A DNA stretch of 16,410 nt. Source: Candidatus Bathyarchaeota archaeon (GTDB lineage: Archaea > Thermoproteota > Bathyarchaeia > Bathyarchaeales > Bathyarchaeaceae). Position 1 is the first letter of the stretch. Every line of letters starts with the position of its first letter. Position numbers and translations under genes: made by a program. Below the pieces are notes generated by a model. That model was not told the DNA's origin and did no database searches. It saw nothing but the letters and a program-made list of their open reading frames with translations. The stretch is from positions 1,020,738 through 1,037,147 of the forward strand of contig CP070791.1 of assembly GCA_020346825.1 (NCBI GenBank), written 5' to 3'. Below, in pieces: positions 14,873-16,410 of the stretch.

Positions 14873-15133
14873 TTGGATCCTTATGAGGTTATATTGTATC
14901 CGGTTATGACTGAGGTTACGAGTCGGCTACTTGAAGCTGAAAACAAACTTGTTTTCGTCGTAAGTAGGAAAGCTACTAAGAGGACCATAAAATTGGCGGT
15001 AGAGGAGCTTTACGATGTAGTGGTGCAGAAAGTCAACGTTTCAATTACGCCTAGAGGAGAGAAAAAAGCCTTCGTTAGGCTTCATCCAGACTATAAAGCG
15101 GTGGATATAGCGATTAAGCTTGGCGTCATTTAA
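14873..15133 (+). CDS. rpl23: Large-subunit ribosomal protein L23 (uL23)
   Basis: Sits at the tunnel exit and docks SRP and other nascent-chain factors. The 86-residue protein shows 'DPYEVILYPVMTEVTSRLLEAENKLVFVVSRKATKRTIKLAVEELYDVVVQKVNVSITPRGEKKAFVRL', the compact archaeal L23 pattern. The TTG start gives the conserved MDPYEVIL N-terminus and uses GAGGA at 14859-14863 inside the end of rpl4. Normally rpl2 follows at once; here a membrane-protein gene intervenes. Confidence 0.96.
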   Translation: MDPYEVILYPVMTEVTSRLLEAENKLVFVVSRKATKRTIKLAVEELYDVVVQKVNVSITPRGEKKAFVRLHPDYKAVDIAIKLGVI

Positions 15134-15147
15134 GCACAATTGGCACA

Positions 15148-15153
15148 TTTTTT
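15148..15153 (+). terminator. T6 tract after rpl23, possible termination point
   Basis: Six T residues begin 15 bases after the rpl23 stop. Archaeal RNA polymerase can stop at such tracts without a strong hairpin, so part of the L3-L4-L23 transcript may end here. The tract is short and lies before the downstream gene's ATG, so readthrough is equally possible. Confidence 0.3.
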
Positions 15154-15163
15154 GGGCTTTAAA

Positions 15164-15877
15164 ATGCGTGTATCACCTAAAGTTTTTCCCGCCGCAGTAT
15201 TTCTATTAATTGTCGGAGCATCAGTAGGACTACTCATATTTCCAAAAGTCATTTACCAGCTTCTACTCTGGGTTGTGAAGTCTTTTCAAGCTGGAGGACT
15301 CCCCATCTTGTTTGCAGCCATGATTGTGCAGGCCTTAGCCATACCTATTCCTTCTGAGTTTGTCCTAATATGCGGAGGTGCAGCGTTTGGACTTTTGTCT
15401 GGATGGTTAGTTGGTGCATTGGGGTCCGTGGTTGCTGCCTTCATAGGCTTTTACATATCTAGAAAAGGAGGTCGATCAGTTGCCATTCGGTTTGTTGGAG
15501 AGAGAGGAATCGAGTTCGCGGACAATTGGTTTAACCGTTGGGGAGTATGGGCCGTTCTTTTGGGAAGAGTTGCACCGTTCATACCGTTCGATGTAATATC
15601 ATATAGTGCAGGTTTGACCAAGATGAAGATTAGAAGTTTCATGATTCCCACTGTGGTGGGTACGTTGCCAAGAACTTTCTTCTATGCATTTCTGGGTGAC
15701 TACTTTAGTGTGACGCTCACGGAGCTCATACAGCATTATCCTGAAGTGCCTCAAGAACTGAAGGGAACGATGTTTATGTTCAACATCATTCTGTTTGCAA
15801 TAGTCGTAGTAATGGCGTCCATACTTGTTGTATACTGGATCGTTACAAGGCGATACGCTGCAAAGCAGAGAAACTAA
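15164..15877 (+). CDS. DedA/SNARE-associated (VTT-domain) membrane protein
   Basis: Integral membrane protein of 237 residues in the DedA/TVP38-TMEM64 (SNARE-associated Golgi, VTT) superfamily, whose members are implicated in lipid flipping and membrane homeostasis. Hydrophobic segments lie near residues 8-26, 46-78 (probably including a re-entrant loop), 82-98, 127-146, 157-180 and 205-227. Family motifs are 'PIPSEFVLICGGAAFG' (61-76), 'GFYISRKGGR' (95-104) and 'GRVAPFIPFDVISYSAGLTKMKIRSF' (134-159). ATG 15164 is preferred; TTG 15140 is in frame, but neither has a clear ribosome-binding site. Its place between rpl23 and rpl2 is unusual. The substrate is unknown. Confidence 0.87.
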   Translation: MRVSPKVFPAAVFLLIVGASVGLLIFPKVIYQLLLWVVKSFQAGGLPILFAAMIVQALAIPIPSEFVLICGGAAFGLLSGWLVGALGSVVAAFIGFYISRKGGRSVAIRFVGERGIEFADNWFNRWGVWAVLLGRVAPFIPFDVISYSAGLTKMKIRSFMIPTVVGTLPRTFFYAFLGDYFSVTLTELIQHYPEVPQELKGTMFMFNIILFAIVVVMASILVVYWIVTRRYAAKQRN

Positions 15878-15880
15878 AAG

Positions 15881-15889
15881 TATTTAAAA
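15881..15889 (+). promoter_or_regulatory. Promoter of rpl2
   Basis: TATTTAAAA begins 3 bases after the membrane-protein stop. It predicts a transcript start near 15911 and a leader of about 27 bases containing AGGAAG (15922-15927), so rpl2 and the genes after it appear to be transcribed independently of rpl23. Confidence 0.55.
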
Positions 15890-15937
15890 AGGAGCTTGTC
15901 TGTAGAACCTAATTGTTCCACAGGAAGATGCAACATC

Positions 15938-16410
15938 GTGGGTAAACGAATTCGTGTCCAAAGACGCGGTAGGGGTTCTTCAACCTTCAGGGCAGCAACC
16001 CACAAGAGAGTGGCTCCCGCCAGATACCCCACAACATCCAAAGAAGAACGGGAGGGAGTTATTAGAGGCCAGCTCACGGAGATTCTCCACGATCCAGGGA
16101 GGGGTTCCCCGCTTGCCTCAATTAAACTTGAGACCGGCGAAACGTACTACACGGTGGTTCCAGAAGGCGTCTATAAAGGACAGTCAACCCAGATTGGGGC
16201 TAAAGCTTCAGTGGAAATAGGCAACGTTCTTCCTCTAGGCAAGGTTCCCGAAGGCACCATGGTCTGCAACGTTGAGCTTTCACCTGGTGATGGAGGCAAA
16301 CTTGCACGTTCCTCGGGATCCTACGCGACAGTGGTAGCCCACACAACCGAGGGAACTATTCTAAAGCTTCCATCTAAAAAGACCCATTACATTAATGATC
16401 TTTGCCGAGC
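15938..16410 (+). CDS. rpl2: Large-subunit ribosomal protein L2 (uL2), 3' truncated by window end
   Basis: Core 50S protein needed for subunit joining and peptidyl transfer. The frame from GTG 15938 stays open to the last base and gives 157 residues of a protein that is usually about 240. It starts 'MGKRIRVQRRGRGSSTFRAATHKRVAPARYP', the archaeal L2 N-terminus, and continues with 'ILHDPGRGSPLASIKLETGE', 'PEGVYKGQSTQIGAKASVEIGNVLPLGKVPEGTMVCNVELSPGDGGKLARSSGSYATVVAH', all diagnostic. AGGAAG lies 10 bases before the GTG. The ATG at 15928 in another frame runs into a stop after five codons. A different-frame ORF inside (15954-16220) is only a shadow. Confidence 0.97.
   Translation, partial: MGKRIRVQRRGRGSSTFRAATHKRVAPARYPTTSKEEREGVIRGQLTEILHDPGRGSPLASIKLETGETYYTVVPEGVYKGQSTQIGAKASVEIGNVLPLGKVPEGTMVCNVELSPGDGGKLARSSGSYATVVAHTTEGTILKLPSKKTHYINDLCR

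Noticed and set aside
15954..16220. 88-codon ORF on the plus strand
   Set aside because: It is an out-of-frame shadow inside rpl2, whose own frame gives a clear L2 sequence.
1..16410. CRISPR arrays, insertion sequences, integrase or phage genes
   Set aside because: No regularly spaced repeats, transposase or integrase sequences were seen; the genes are core archaeal functions plus a few unknowns.

Overview
This is archaeal chromosome, not an obvious mobile region. The diagnostic genes are gatD/gatE (the archaea-only route to Gln-tRNAGln), a short homomeric-type tRNA-splicing endonuclease, a bifunctional phosphoglucose/phosphomannose isomerase, an archaeal/eukaryotic-type glycyl-tRNA synthetase, and the archaeal S10/spc ribosomal cluster start (SPOUT methyltransferase, L3, L4, L23, L2). 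Promoters look archaeal (TATA boxes, several giving near-leaderless messages). Moderate GC content and the style of the small winged-helix paralogs suggest a TACK-group archaeon, possibly Bathyarchaeia. That placement is an impression, not a phylogenetic result.

Layout. 1-2441: the 3' end of gatD and complete gatE, one operon. 2442-2892: a 450-base gap with no convincing gene. 2893-4282: three overlapping plus-strand genes for small related proteins (an N-terminal beta-beta-alpha module plus a C-terminal winged-helix-like region), the least understood part of the window. 4344-9606, minus strand: endA with a PhoU-like DUF47 gene, glyS, a saccharopine-dehydrogenase-family oxidoreductase, and a threonine-dehydratase-family PLP enzyme. 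9677-10744, plus strand: an inositol-1-phosphate-synthase-family gene, divergent from the PLP enzyme and with a perfect 21-bp palindrome over its promoter/ribosome-binding site. 10766-11902, minus strand: phosphoglucose/phosphomannose isomerase, tail-to-tail with the synthase. 12124-16410, plus strand: SPOUT RNA methyltransferase, rpl3, rpl4, rpl23, a DedA/SNARE-associated membrane protein, and the start of rpl2, which runs off the window.

Functional links. Most genes serve translation: GatDE charges tRNAGln, EndA removes tRNA introns, GlyRS charges tRNAGly, the SPOUT enzyme probably modifies RNA, and L3/L4/L23/L2 build the large subunit. The isomerase makes glucose-6-phosphate, the substrate of inositol-1-phosphate synthase next door, which suggests a supply route to inositol lipids or solutes. 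The points most worth a second look are the winged-helix triplet, the 21-bp palindrome, the membrane-protein gene splitting rpl23 from rpl2, and the altered GDDxKSQ motif of the inositol phosphate synthase homologue.
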